Of a DNA stretch of 33,906 bases, positions 1-9,440 are shown in pieces; the stretch's first letter is position 1, and every line of letters starts with the position of its first letter. The DNA is taken from assembly GCA_913020705.1 (NCBI GenBank), contig CAJWBY010000028.1:1-33906 (forward strand), in the 5' to 3' direction. Position numbers and translations under genes: made by a program. The notes under the pieces were generated by a model. It did no database searches, was not told the DNA's origin, and was given only the letters and a program-made list of their open reading frames with translations. This stretch comes from an uncultured Colwellia sp. Lineage in GTDB: Bacteria; Pseudomonadota; Gammaproteobacteria; Enterobacterales; Alteromonadaceae.

Positions 1-12
1 GAGCCTATTATC

Positions 13-777
13 TTGAACAAGTCAGCAATTGTAAAACCTTACGAAGAAAAAACTTATCAAGAAGGTAATGTTTATTGTCGTTATAACGCTAATTCGATGG
101 ATGGTTTTTCTCCTGAAATGCTAAATAGTCAATATTGGCAAAATAAAAATGCAATAACTGGTAGTGCTCAAGGCCGTGGAACAACGTGGTTTGTTCAGTA
201 TGACTCGTTAAATTCAACCTCTAAAAGTAATCAACAATGGGTTTTGCGTCATTATTATCGGGGTGGATTAATTGGTAAAATTATTAATGATAAGTATTTT
301 TTTACTGGACAAGAAAAAACACGTGCAGCACAGGAATACAAACTTTTACATATTTTACAATCATTGGCATTGCCTGCGCCAAAACCAATTGCGTATAGAG
401 TGACTAAAAACGGCCCTTTTTATCAAGCCGATTTATTGTCTTCACGTATCGAGAATGCTCAAGATTTGGTTGCAGTTTTATCAAAAGACGAATTGACCGA
501 AGAAGTTTGGCGAGAAGTTGGGAAGGTTATTCGCCGTTTTCATGATGCAGGCATTTATCACCATGATTTAAATAGCCATAATATCTTACTCGATGACAAA
601 AATAAGGTGTGGTTGATTGATTTTGACCGTGGAGGTCAACGTGTTGTTTCATCAGCTTGGCAACAAGCAAACATCTCAAGGTTGTTACGCTCATTTGAAA
701 AAGAAAAAATCAAACTACCGACTTTTCATTGGACAAAAGAACATTGGAATACGCTACTTGAAGGGTATTTACTATAA
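13..777 (+). CDS. kdkA: 3-deoxy-D-manno-octulosonic acid (Kdo) kinase
   Basis: This enzyme phosphorylates Kdo of the LPS inner core at the cytoplasmic face of the inner membrane. The protein has a small kinase-like fold: a glycine-rich loop (GSAQGRGTT, residues 50-58), VLRHYYRGG at 77-85, the catalytic loop HHDLNSHNILL at 183-193 with D185 as probable base, and DFD at 203-205 in place of DFG. Motif order and the length of 254 residues resemble Haemophilus KdkA (about 241). The usable start is TTG with a weak GAG upstream. Because the window begins 12 bases before it, the true start could lie upstream and the gene could be slightly truncated here. KdkA is typical of bacteria with a single Kdo that is phosphorylated, such as Haemophilus and Vibrio. 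Its LPS neighbours would lie left of the window. It converges on the large regulator gene with about 30 bp between them and no clear terminator. Confidence 0.9.
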   Translation: MNKSAIVKPYEEKTYQEGNVYCRYNANSMDGFSPEMLNSQYWQNKNAITGSAQGRGTTWFVQYDSLNSTSKSNQQWVLRHYYRGGLIGKIINDKYFFTGQEKTRAAQEYKLLHILQSLALPAPKPIAYRVTKNGPFYQADLLSSRIENAQDLVAVLSKDELTEEVWREVGKVIRRFHDAGIYHHDLNSHNILLDDKNKVWLIDFDRGGQRVVSSAWQQANISRLLRSFEKEKIKLPTFHWTKEHWNTLLEGYLL

Positions 778-808
778 GTTAGTGGCGGCCCTAGCTTAGA
801 TTTTGGCG

Positions 809-3800
809 TTACGAACTCTCTTCGTTTTTCGCTAACAGTTGCTTTTGAAAGTCACTGGGTGTGCAACCATATTCACTTTTAAAGCATTTACTAAAATAAC
901 TTTGGGAAGAAAAACCTGTCTCAAAAGTAGTATTTATTGCGCTTTGTCCTTGCGCTAATAATAAACAGGCTTTTTCTAAACGGAAACGTCTTAAATAATC
1001 AGTAGGCGTTGCACCTAAAATACTTTTAAGTTTCCTAAATAATTGCCTTTCGCTCATCGCCATTGCCTTAGCAACAGTGTTAACCGTTGTAGTTGTGTCA
1101 GTATATTTGTTTTCTATTACCTCATTCAATTTTTCTATAAACGCATCTTGTTTACTGACCTGTTCAACCGATGCAGTATCGATCAATTGATCTAAAAGAT
1201 TTTGTTCTATATGAGGCGATTGAATTGCTTTTTTATTGTTTTTGTTTTTAAGAATATTTCTAATAGCGAGTAAATTTTCAATACGCATTCTTAATTCTTC
1301 GACATTGAAAGGTTTAGTCAAATATTCATCCACTTGGTGATGCCAGCCCTTTAGCTTACTCTCTAAGTCATGCCGAGATGTTAGTAATATAATGGGAATA
1401 TGATCCGTTACTGGATTTGCTCTGATTTTTTGCGTCGCTTGATAGCCATCAAGTATGGGCATCATAATATCGCTAATAATTAGGTCGGGTACTTCTTTAA
1501 TTGCGAGATTTACACCTTCCAAACCGTCATAGGCACTGATTACAATATAATCATTAACGAGACAATCAACCATAAACTGATTCATATCAGGGTTATCTTC
1601 GATGATTAATATTCTTATTTTTTCCTCTTGTACAGTAGAAGATAAGTTGACAGTATTTTTTATAGGTGTATGTGCTGCCTGCTGAGTCAAACTCATTAAT
1701 TCCATGGCGACAATATTATCTATTTGTACATTTATAGGGCTTACTTTACTTTGCTGCTTTTCTTTACTTTCGTTAATAATAGGAAGTAAAACAGTGATTG
1801 TAGTACCACTCCCTAATTCGCTGTTTAAAGTAATGCTGCCGCTGTGACTAATGATCAGTTCTTTGATTAAAGCCAAGCCTATGCCAGCTCCTGTTATTTG
1901 CTCACTTTCTTTACTGAGCACTCTTTTATATTTTTCGAAAACACTGTTTAGCTGATCTTTAGGTATACCAATACCTGTATCAACAATTTGAATGTATAGT
2001 TCATTATTCAACGTGCGCTTGGTTTCTAAAGTGATACTACCACCGTGATGTGTGTATTTTATTGCGTTTGAGAGTAAATTTACGACTATTTTTTCTAGCG
2101 CATCATCAACCAATTCAAAATATATATCTTCGATATTAATGACTTGTAATTTAATACCATTTTCTGAGGCTAAATCGGTAAAAGCATCAACAAGCTGTTT
2201 GATAATATAGCCGGTATGTTGCAGCGATTTTTGCGAAATAGCTTTTACGCGAAAAGTTTCTATATTGAGGAGCTGATCAACCATTCTCAGAAGGCGGTAG
2301 CCATTTCGTTTAATGACTTCAATACGATTGATCTGCTCATCTTCCATGTCGGAAGCGAGTAACTGTGAACTTGTACCTAAAATGAGGGTAAGTGGCGTTC
2401 TAAACTCATGAGACAAATTGGCAAATTCTTCGTTTTTTTGTTCAAGCAGTCGTTCAACTTTATCTTTTTCTTGGGCAAGTTCGATGGTACGACGTTGAAC
2501 GGAACGTTCTAGTTCATTGGCTTTATTCTTTAAGGATCGCGTGCGAAAATGAATAACGAAATAGATTGAGATAATTACTAACAATGAGTAAACGATTAAG
2601 GCAAAGGTCGTTAACCACCAAGGGGAGGAAATAATAAGTGCGATACTTGTTTCATCACCATTCCAAAGGCCGGTATTACCCGTTACACGTACTTGAAATT
2701 GATATTCACCCGCAGGAATGTTGGTATAATTTGCGGAAAGATTTTCACTAGCCAAATCACTCCAATCATCGTATCCGGCTAGTCGATATTGATAACTGAG
2801 TTTGTCGGTATTTAGGTAGTTAATGTTTGCAAAGCTAAAGGCAAAATTGTTTTCTTTATGCGTTAACGTTAATTGTTGTGCGCTTATAATATTTTCTTTT
2901 AATGGGCTTGTTATTTCATCGTTGCTGACTTCTATTTTTTCTCCATTAATTTTTAAACTCGTTAAGTATAAATGTGAACTTTCATCTTTTTTAGTTAATG
3001 TATTAGTATCAATACGGTTAATACCGTTCATTCCTCCTAGCCATAGGTTACCTGTGTTTGCATCAAAGAAGCTTCCTAAAGAGGAGTCGTTGGATTGCAT
3101 ACCATCTTTTTCATGATAGTTGGTAAATAACTGTTGCTGTTGGTCGAACATAGATAAACCGTTATAAGTCCCTATCCAAAGGTTATTGTTATTATCAACT
3201 TGAATATCAAATATATTATTATGAGCTAAACCGTCTTTGTCCTGATAATTTATATACTCACCAGTTGTTGGAATAAATTTGAATATTCCATTTTCTCTAG
3301 TACCTATCCAAAGGTTTTTGTTATTATCTTGAGTCATTGTGACAATGCGTAAGTTCTTATTGCCCAACAGATATGATTTTATTTGGCCTGTTATTTCATT
3401 ATAAGAAATTAACCCAGCAAAAGCGGTGCCTAGCCAAAGGGTCTCATTTATATGCTTTATACTTTTTACAATTAATTTTTTACGTTGAAGTTGTTCTGCT
3501 ATTTTATGTTCAAATAGTTTTAAAGTATGATTTTTTTGATCATATTTTACTAAACCGTAATTATTCATCCCTAACCAAAGGTTGTTCTTTTCATCAATAA
3601 AAATATCTAGAATTTTTCCATGTTGGATTATTTGTGTTTTTTCTCTATCAGAAAAGCTTAAGTGGTTGAATTTTTCTGTTTTTGGGTTGTATTTTATTAA
3701 TCCTTCGTTGAAGCTAGCAATCCAAATATTTCCCTCTAGATCTTCTTTTATATCCATAATCAATTGGAGCGTAACATTGGGTAAGTTTACATTTTCTTTA

Positions 3801-4987
3801 TTAAAAAGTTTGCAAGTATTCTTCGCTTGATTAATCAAATTTAAGCCTTTCCCTTTAGCTCCTAACCACATGTTTTTCTGTGAATCTAAAAGTACGGCAT
3901 GATTTTCATTACTCGCAATACACTGTGAGCTTTTGTCTTTAGCGCGATATAAATCAATGGAGTTATCACTATAAGTTAATTTGTTAATACCGACTCTTGT
4001 GCCAAGCCAAATATTCCCAGTATTATCCGAAAAAGTGGAATAAACCCTATTTGAATTCAACTCAGAGTTTTGATTTTGACTATTATTGAGTTTTATTATT
4101 TCTTTTGTTTCTGGATCGATGATCATTAACCCATTAATCTTACTGCCGATGATTAGATTGTTATCATGGGTGTGTTTTACGCTATAAATAAGTGACGCGA
4201 GGGAGCTATCAGTTGAATATAAAGAGCCAACAAAATTGCTTCTATTAACTTCAATCAGACCAATGTTGCTGCCAAGTAATAAATTATTTTTTAACTTCAA
4301 TATACTATAAATAGTTAATTTTTTTTGAAGACGCGAAGGCATAGTAATCTTATGATGAGTTATTCTTTTGTCTATATATGAATATTTACTTAAGCCATTT
4401 TTTGTACCAATCCATAATTCATCATCGTTAGCTTGATACAAACTTCTAATTTGATTACTCGATATTTTTAAGGCGTTTTTTGCTGTTTTATGAAAATGAG
4501 AAACAGTGTTGTTAGTTAGACTCCGCTCCATTTTGAATAAGCCATTGTCTCTTGTACCTACCCAAATGTTTTTTTGTTTATCTTCTAATAATTTTAGTAT
4601 GGAAAATGAATGACCGTCGCCATTTAGCTTTACTTGATGGAATGTTTCACTCTTTTCTTCAAATAGTAATAAATGTTTATTAGTGCCAACCCAAAGCTTG
4701 TTATTACTGTCGATTAATAATGATTTCACGACAATCGGAGAATTATCATTAGGTGTTTGAAGTGAGTAATTTTTTACGTTTAAGCCATCGAAGCGAAAAA
4801 GTCCTGTATTAGAGGCAAACCAAATAAAACCATGTGAATCTTGGATAATAGCCTTAACGTCTTGTTGGTCTCTAATTTTTGACGTAGTAAAATTAATTAC
4901 GTTGTAAGTCTTTTGTAGTGAACTTGCTGTAGTTGAAGTGCTGTTTAGCTGCAAAATCAAAAATAAGGTCAGACAAAATTTTAACAT
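809..4987 (-). CDS. Hybrid two-component regulator: propeller sensor, kinase, receiver and AraC output in one protein
   Basis: The protein has about 1392 residues. In order it carries a signal peptide, about 14 two-component-propeller repeats with the (L/I)W(L/I/V)GT signature (two seven-bladed propellers, roughly 30-690), a Y_Y_Y domain (about 700-790), one membrane segment (SPWWLTTFALIVYSLL, near 800), a short coiled coil and a HisKA domain with phospho-acceptor His in LSHEFRTPL (about residue 860). An HATPase follows (NLLSNAIKY, DTGIGIP, GAGIGLAL), then a receiver (acceptor Asp in LIISDIMMP, about 1172) and a C-terminal AraC HTH. A TTG six codons upstream is also in frame, but the ATG heads a cleaner signal peptide. 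Family knowledge: such HTCS proteins bind ligands, often oligosaccharides, in the periplasm and switch on nearby catabolic genes. All catalytic motifs look intact. No polysaccharide-use genes lie in the window, so the target is unknown. The likely co-transcribed gene upstream encodes a small exported protein. Confidence 0.93.
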   Translation of the reverse strand: MLKFCLTLFLILQLNSTSTTASSLQKTYNVINFTTSKIRDQQDVKAIIQDSHGFIWFASNTGLFRFDGLNVKNYSLQTPNDNSPIVVKSLLIDSNNKLWVGTNKHLLLFEEKSETFHQVKLNGDGHSFSILKLLEDKQKNIWVGTRDNGLFKMERSLTNNTVSHFHKTAKNALKISSNQIRSLYQANDDELWIGTKNGLSKYSYIDKRITHHKITMPSRLQKKLTIYSILKLKNNLLLGSNIGLIEVNRSNFVGSLYSTDSSLASLIYSVKHTHDNNLIIGSKINGLMIIDPETKEIIKLNNSQNQNSELNSNRVYSTFSDNTGNIWLGTRVGINKLTYSDNSIDLYRAKDKSSQCIASNENHAVLLDSQKNMWLGAKGKGLNLINQAKNTCKLFNKENVNLPNVTLQLIMDIKEDLEGNIWIASFNEGLIKYNPKTEKFNHLSFSDREKTQIIQHGKILDIFIDEKNNLWLGMNNYGLVKYDQKNHTLKLFEHKIAEQLQRKKLIVKSIKHINETLWLGTAFAGLISYNEITGQIKSYLLGNKNLRIVTMTQDNNKNLWIGTRENGIFKFIPTTGEYINYQDKDGLAHNNIFDIQVDNNNNLWIGTYNGLSMFDQQQQLFTNYHEKDGMQSNDSSLGSFFDANTGNLWLGGMNGINRIDTNTLTKKDESSHLYLTSLKINGEKIEVSNDEITSPLKENIISAQQLTLTHKENNFAFSFANINYLNTDKLSYQYRLAGYDDWSDLASENLSANYTNIPAGEYQFQVRVTGNTGLWNGDETSIALIISSPWWLTTFALIVYSLLVIISIYFVIHFRTRSLKNKANELERSVQRRTIELAQEKDKVERLLEQKNEEFANLSHEFRTPLTLILGTSSQLLASDMEDEQINRIEVIKRNGYRLLRMVDQLLNIETFRVKAISQKSLQHTGYIIKQLVDAFTDLASENGIKLQVINIEDIYFELVDDALEKIVVNLLSNAIKYTHHGGSITLETKRTLNNELYIQIVDTGIGIPKDQLNSVFEKYKRVLSKESEQITGAGIGLALIKELIISHSGSITLNSELGSGTTITVLLPIINESKEKQQSKVSPINVQIDNIVAMELMSLTQQAAHTPIKNTVNLSSTVQEEKIRILIIEDNPDMNQFMVDCLVNDYIVISAYDGLEGVNLAIKEVPDLIISDIMMPILDGYQATQKIRANPVTDHIPIILLTSRHDLESKLKGWHHQVDEYLTKPFNVEELRMRIENLLAIRNILKNKNNKKAIQSPHIEQNLLDQLIDTASVEQVSKQDAFIEKLNEVIENKYTDTTTTVNTVAKAMAMSERQLFRKLKSILGATPTDYLRRFRLEKACLLLAQGQSAINTTFETGFSSQSYFSKCFKSEYGCTPSDFQKQLLAKNEESS

Positions 4988-5013
4988 GGTATTAGTGCTA
5001 TCCAAAAAATTTG

Positions 5014-5259
5014 TTATTCATCAATATCTACCTCAGTAGGATCAGTAATCAAAGGTATCGTTTCATATTTTACGTCATAATTGATCTCTTGCTCCTCAAC
5101 CATAGGAGTGACACTTGTGCATGTTTTATCACTCATACAAAAACTAACAACGTCCATTATGCTGGGTAAGGTTATTTGTTCTTGAACGGGTGAATCTGCA
5201 AAGCAAATCGAGCTAATAAAAAAGGTGGTGAGCAAAGAATATTTAGTTATTTTCATCAT
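5014..5259 (-). CDS. Small exported protein of unknown function upstream of the hybrid regulator
   Basis: This 81-residue protein has a clear signal peptide (KITKYSLLTTFFISSICFA, then DSPVQ) and a short acidic mature chain of about 60 residues. Two cysteines, in FCMSDKTC, could form a disulfide in the periplasm. I recognise no family. Two ATGs are adjacent; AGGA sits 5 nt before the first and 8 nt before the second, so either may start translation. The stop lies 26 bp from the ATG of the hybrid regulator on the same strand, so the two are probably co-transcribed. A periplasmic partner or ligand-binding accessory of the sensor is possible, but that is inference from position only. The signal peptide, ribosome site and spacing support a real gene. 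Confidence 0.65.
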   Translation of the reverse strand: MMKITKYSLLTTFFISSICFADSPVQEQITLPSIMDVVSFCMSDKTCTSVTPMVEEQEINYDVKYETIPLITDPTEVDIDE

Positions 5260-5927
5260 TGTTATCCTAATGTTGTTAGCGTGTTTATCTAAGCTATCGA
5301 GTTAAGTGATTTATTATTATTGATAAAATAGTTTTCTAAATTATATAGTACAAATGTATTATTACCTCTAAAAAATTAACATTCTATATCTTTATTATTA
5401 ACATTGCATAAGTTAATAATCAAATTGTAAAAAGATCGATATTATTTGGAGATAAGGCGCTGTAAATAATTCATGACGAATATGTATGTTAGTGGGTATG
5501 ATGAATGAATAAAGGTTTGTGACATACGAATAAATTTAAAACGGTAGAAAATATTAAGTCAATATCCTGCAATGTTATCTAGGGATCGCGTTATAAAATA
5601 TAAACTTAATACTTCTACCAAAACTCCAGATAGGCTCAAAATTCTTTATCTATTTGTTAACAAATAAAGTATGTGAACAATAAAACTATAATGGGATACG
5701 AAGTAATTGGCTATCAATTTTAAGACTATTTTTGGTATTATTCCGCCAGTTCAGAGGGGAAACGTAGTTTGTGTACATTGAAGCATTAATTCTTTAATTT
5801 GGCAGTATTTGACAAGATCTTGGCAGGTTTATAGTAGTTACAGTAGGCAATATTATTATATTTTAAGTAATAAATAAGCGATGCCTTTTACGTAACTACA
5901 TAAACCTATAGAAAGAGTGATTACATT
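5260..5927. other. Long AT-rich intergenic region
   Basis: This 668-bp spacer separates two divergent transcription units, the exported-protein/hybrid-regulator pair and the ligase fragment. I found no convincing coding frame and no RNA gene. A promoter-like stretch with an internal palindrome lies near its right end and is listed separately. The size and composition could also reflect decayed sequence. Confidence 0.5.
5809..5837 (+). promoter_or_regulatory. Promoter with embedded palindrome upstream of the ligase fragment
   Basis: A consensus -35 box TTGACA (5809-5814) is followed by TATAGT at 15-bp spacing or TAGTAG at 17-bp spacing. The -35 edge and spacer contain the 16-base imperfect palindrome TGACAAGATCTTGGCA (5810-5825) with a perfect core CAAGATCTTG. 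A repressor bound there would block RNA polymerase. The nearby TetR regulator is a possible ligand, but I see no matching site in front of the tetR gene itself. Confidence 0.45.
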
Positions 5928-6587
5928 ATGCCTAAAACAATTATTGAGTATTTACATCATCATGTGACGGTTAAACCTAACGATATAGCTTTCAGCTTCC
6001 TGCCTTCTAAAACGGAACCACTAACTGAATTAACCTTTAGAGAGTTTTGGGCTGAAGCTATATCAGTGGCTAATTTCTTAAAAAGTAAAGTACAAGTAGG
6101 GGATAAAGTCTTATTACTTTATCCACCTAATATTGATTATGTAGTGACTTTTTATGGTTGTCTTCTCGCTGGCGTTATTGCGGTACCAGCACCTTTACCG
6201 AAAAATAATGCGACACAGGCTATTAAAATAGTAAATGAATGTGATCCTGTAATTGCATTAACAACATTAAGAGAAGTCACTGAAATTAAAACGTTCTGGA
6301 GTAAACATAAAGATTTACTTAACCCAATAAGTATTTTTACCTCGGATAATTCGGTGTCTCATTTAGGTGATCTTGAGGTTATAATTGAATTAGATCCAGA
6401 GGCGCCTGCTTTTATACATTATTTTTCGGATTCAAAAAATATGAATAAAAGAATAACGTTAACACACAATGATATTATTGAAACTGTGAAACATCTACCA
6501 TTAATGTCTGCAGAAAGAACAGATGATATTTTTGTTGGTTGGTTACCATTTTTCAATGATATGGATTTAATTGCACTTTGCTCATAA
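5928..6587 (+). pseudogene. Truncated, degenerate fatty-acyl-AMP ligase-like (AMP-binding) protein
   Basis: The 219 residues match the N-terminal part of the fatty-acyl-AMP ligase (FAAL) branch of AMP-binding enzymes: TFREFWAEA near 37, GDKVLLLYPPNIDYVVTFYGCLLAGVIAVPAPLP at 58-91, and WLPFFNDMDLI near 205-215 in place of WLP..HDMGLI. Complete FAALs have roughly 570-600 residues, so about the last 370 are absent. The ATP-binding loop, normally like YTSGSTGxPKGV, reads YFSDSKNMNKRITL (165-178) and has lost its glycines; HDMG has become NDMD. Ligase activity is therefore very unlikely. Yet 219 codons stay open, a promoter lies upstream and a strong hairpin sits 25 bp after the stop. It may be a decaying remnant or a retained short protein with another role. 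It converges on a TetR gene. Confidence 0.7.
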
Positions 6588-6611
6588 AAGTAAAAAGTAC
6601 GACTTTTCAAT

Positions 6612-6655
6612 AGTATTGATATGGCCCCAAAACATCATATCAATACTCATTTTAT
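6612..6655 (+). terminator. Hairpin terminator after the ligase fragment
   Basis: A perfect 12-bp stem (AGTATTGATATG with CATATCAATACT) has a 12-nt loop and is followed by CATTTTATT, a moderately T-rich tail in the plus direction. It lies between the ligase fragment and the convergent TetR gene. The T tail is present on the plus side only, so it mainly ends plus-strand transcripts. Confidence 0.7.
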
Positions 6656-6660
6656 TGGCA

Positions 6661-7317
6661 CTAAGCGACCTCTGCCACTTCCAAACAGCGTTTACGATAC
6701 ATTGTACGTGCTTCTAGAAATTCAGGCATTGAAGATTCGGTAATGTAAGGTTGAATAATAACCAATATTTTCAATACACCTTCGTAAAACACAGCATCTG
6801 TAATTTCAATATTTTTGTTCTGTGTTTGATAAAAACTTAACCAAAAAGTGTTAACCAAACGCAAGATACTAACAATATCAGCCAAGTCTTCATCAGCGAA
6901 CGTCATCATTTCGCTACTACGTAATGACAAGAGCATTTCACTAACACGCGTAGCGATTGAAGATTGAACATCAACATATTTTTCATGCAATAAAGGATTT
7001 TTTGCTAACAAGACAGGCAAATTACTGTAGAAAAAACGAAATTTCATTAATGCTTGAAAAACAGCGTCCATATATAAAATAATAGTATCGAGAGGTTTTA
7101 CATCAGGAGAAACAAAAGGAACTGTGTCTAATAACAAGTTGCGTGCATATTCTTCGTAGATGGAAAGAATAATGTCTTCTTTATTTCTAAAATGATAATA
7201 CAAATTACCCGGACTAATACTTAAATGCGCTGCAATATGATTTGTTGTCACGTTGCGCTCGCCTTGTTCATTGAAAAGCTCAATGCTGGCCTGAATAATT
7301 TTATCGCGGGTTTTCAT
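6661..7317 (-). CDS. TetR/AcrR family transcriptional regulator
   Basis: The protein has 218 residues, a usual TetR length. The N-terminal DNA-binding domain is typical: TRDKIIQASIELFNEQGERNVTTNHIAAHLSISPGNLYYHFRNKEDII covers residues 3-50, with the recognition helix at SPGNLYYHF. The rest is a helical ligand-binding and dimerisation domain of unknown specificity. Translation starts at ATG. The gene runs convergent to the ligase fragment and divergent from coaD, with about 170 bp between the two starts. Many TetR proteins next to acyl-activating enzymes sense acyl-CoA or fatty acids, so it may once have controlled the neighbouring FAAL locus; that is inference. I did not find a matching operator upstream of this gene. 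Confidence 0.9.
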   Translation of the reverse strand: MKTRDKIIQASIELFNEQGERNVTTNHIAAHLSISPGNLYYHFRNKEDIILSIYEEYARNLLLDTVPFVSPDVKPLDTIILYMDAVFQALMKFRFFYSNLPVLLAKNPLLHEKYVDVQSSIATRVSEMLLSLRSSEMMTFADEDLADIVSILRLVNTFWLSFYQTQNKNIEITDAVFYEGVLKILVIIQPYITESSMPEFLEARTMYRKRCLEVAEVA

Positions 7318-7408
7318 TTTAGTTACTTCTGTTTAATGCCATTGTCTTATTTTCCATCATACTATCAATATTGAACTGACGGAAAGGCTTTTCGAGTAAA
7401 TACTTTAA

Positions 7409-7963
<555 letters not shown>

Positions 7964-8082
7964 TATTTATTTTCCCTTTTTATGTTGATACAAAAAATAA
8001 CAAGGCAGTATCATTATTAAACAATCTGAGATAATTAAGTACGTTATAATAATCATATATTATATAAATATATGTAGGAGAT

Positions 8083-8559
8083 ATGATGAAATTTAAATTA
8101 CTGATACTGTCGGGCTTAATTTTTATAGCGGGTTGCTCACTCAATAAAGGCTTGAGTGCCAAAGAAAAAAATATAGCTTTCCAAAATTATCTCACAATGA
8201 ACAACCTTGAAGATGTAGAAAAAGTAACAACTTTTAAATTTCGAGGATGGCATAGCTTAACGAATGAATATCTCATGCTATCTTCTTCACACAAGAGACA
8301 GTACTTGATTGAACTTTCAGGCTTCTGTTCGGAGATATCTTGGGCAAATGCACTTATTATCAACCGATCGTCAGGTTCATCTTTGTATGCACGATTTGAT
8401 TCGTTTTCAACACCTGAAACACCAAATTTAAAGTGTATGATAAAAAGTATTTATCCAATAACAGAGGAGCAAGAAGATGAAATTAAAAAACTTGCCAAAC
8501 CAGAGGAAGAAATTTTAGAAACGATAGATGTTTCTGAAAAAAGTCAGCCTCATTCATAA
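8083..8559 (+). CDS. Small lipoprotein, DUF6491-like
   Basis: The protein of 158 residues starts with a lipoprotein signal: a hydrophobic stretch ending in FIAGC, with Cys18 as the lipidation site. The mature part has the pattern W-x-S/L...YLIELSGFC...A..I...S....RFD.........C.I..IYPIT, which I associate with the DUF6491 family of gammaproteobacterial envelope lipoproteins. The function is unknown; two cysteines (C in GFCSE and C in LKCMI) may pair. The C-terminal tail is charged and probably disordered. TAGGAGAT precedes paired ATGs, giving a good ribosome site. It sits downstream of coaD with a gap of about 120 bp and converges on mutM. Confidence 0.75.
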   Translation: MMKFKLLILSGLIFIAGCSLNKGLSAKEKNIAFQNYLTMNNLEDVEKVTTFKFRGWHSLTNEYLMLSSSHKRQYLIELSGFCSEISWANALIINRSSGSSLYARFDSFSTPETPNLKCMIKSIYPITEEQEDEIKKLAKPEEEILETIDVSEKSQPHS

Positions 8560-8594
8560 TTCAAGAGATCAAATTTCCACTTGTATAATGATAT

Positions 8595-9410
8595 TTATTC
8601 AGTTTGGCAGCTTGGGCAAAAAACCGAACTGCGATTTGATTGCCTAACCTCTTCTAAAACGGTTTCACAGGTTCTACATTTCTTACCTGCTCGCCCATAA
8701 ACTAATAATTCCTGTGCAAAATATCCTGGGCGGCCATCAGCTTGAGTAAAATCCTTTAAGGTTGTGCCACCTTGAGCAATCGCTGCCGTTAAGACTGTTT
8801 TGATAATATCCGTGAGTTGATCAAAACGTACTTCAGAAATGGTACATGCTAATACTGTCGGTAAAATTTTGGCTTTAAACAACGCTTCATTGGCGTAAAT
8901 ATTCCCAACACCCACGACAACGGGATTTGACATGAGGAAGGTCTTTATGGGGACTTTTCTATTCTTAGCTTTATTAAATAAGTAACCATAAGAGAAGCTA
9001 TCACTTAATGGTTCAGGGCCTAATTTACTCAATAAGCCACGTTCGTCAATATCATCTTTAAACCATAAAACAGCACCGAAACGTCGAGGATCATTCAAGC
9101 GTAAAGCTTTACCGTGAGCGAAGACTAAATCAAAATGATCATGCTTAGCGATAGGCGTATTTTCATTTATCACTCGAATAGTCCCCGACATGCCTAGATG
9201 TAAAACTAAAGTTCCATGTGAGAATTTGATCAGTAAGTACTTAGAGCGCCGTTCAACGCTATGAACACTATGACCAATCATACTTTGTACACTATCTGGT
9301 ATCGGCCAACGTAACTTGGCATTACGCACAATCACCTGAGTGACAGTTTGATTTAAAACGTGTGGGCTAATGCCTTGTCGGCAAACTTCTACTTCAGGTA
9401 ATTCTGGCAT
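8595..9410 (-). CDS. mutM: Formamidopyrimidine-DNA glycosylase (8-oxoguanine repair)
   Basis: MutM removes 8-oxoguanine and ring-opened purines and nicks the abasic site by beta/delta elimination. The mature N terminus PELPEVE provides catalytic P2 and E3, and K57 lies in RRSKYLLIKF. The C-terminal zinc finger has C245, C248, C265 and C268, with R260 at the site that contacts the lesion strand. At 271 residues it is full length and no key residue is missing. It is the last gene of a minus-strand run behind rpmB-rpmG. In E. coli rpmB, rpmG and mutM are directly linked; here two extra genes lie between rpmG and mutM. Confidence 0.97.
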   Translation of the reverse strand: MPELPEVEVCRQGISPHVLNQTVTQVIVRNAKLRWPIPDSVQSMIGHSVHSVERRSKYLLIKFSHGTLVLHLGMSGTIRVINENTPIAKHDHFDLVFAHGKALRLNDPRRFGAVLWFKDDIDERGLLSKLGPEPLSDSFSYGYLFNKAKNRKVPIKTFLMSNPVVVGVGNIYANEALFKAKILPTVLACTISEVRFDQLTDIIKTVLTAAIAQGGTTLKDFTQADGRPGYFAQELLVYGRAGKKCRTCETVLEEVRQSNRSSVFCPSCQTE

Positions 9411-9440
9411 AATAACTCTGCGTTGGATTAAATTTTAAAG

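Noticed and set aside
2823..3116. 97-residue plus-strand frame inside the hybrid regulator
   Set aside because: Antisense to the intact propeller/Y_Y_Y coding region; the hydrophobic composition is an artefact of AT-rich codons.
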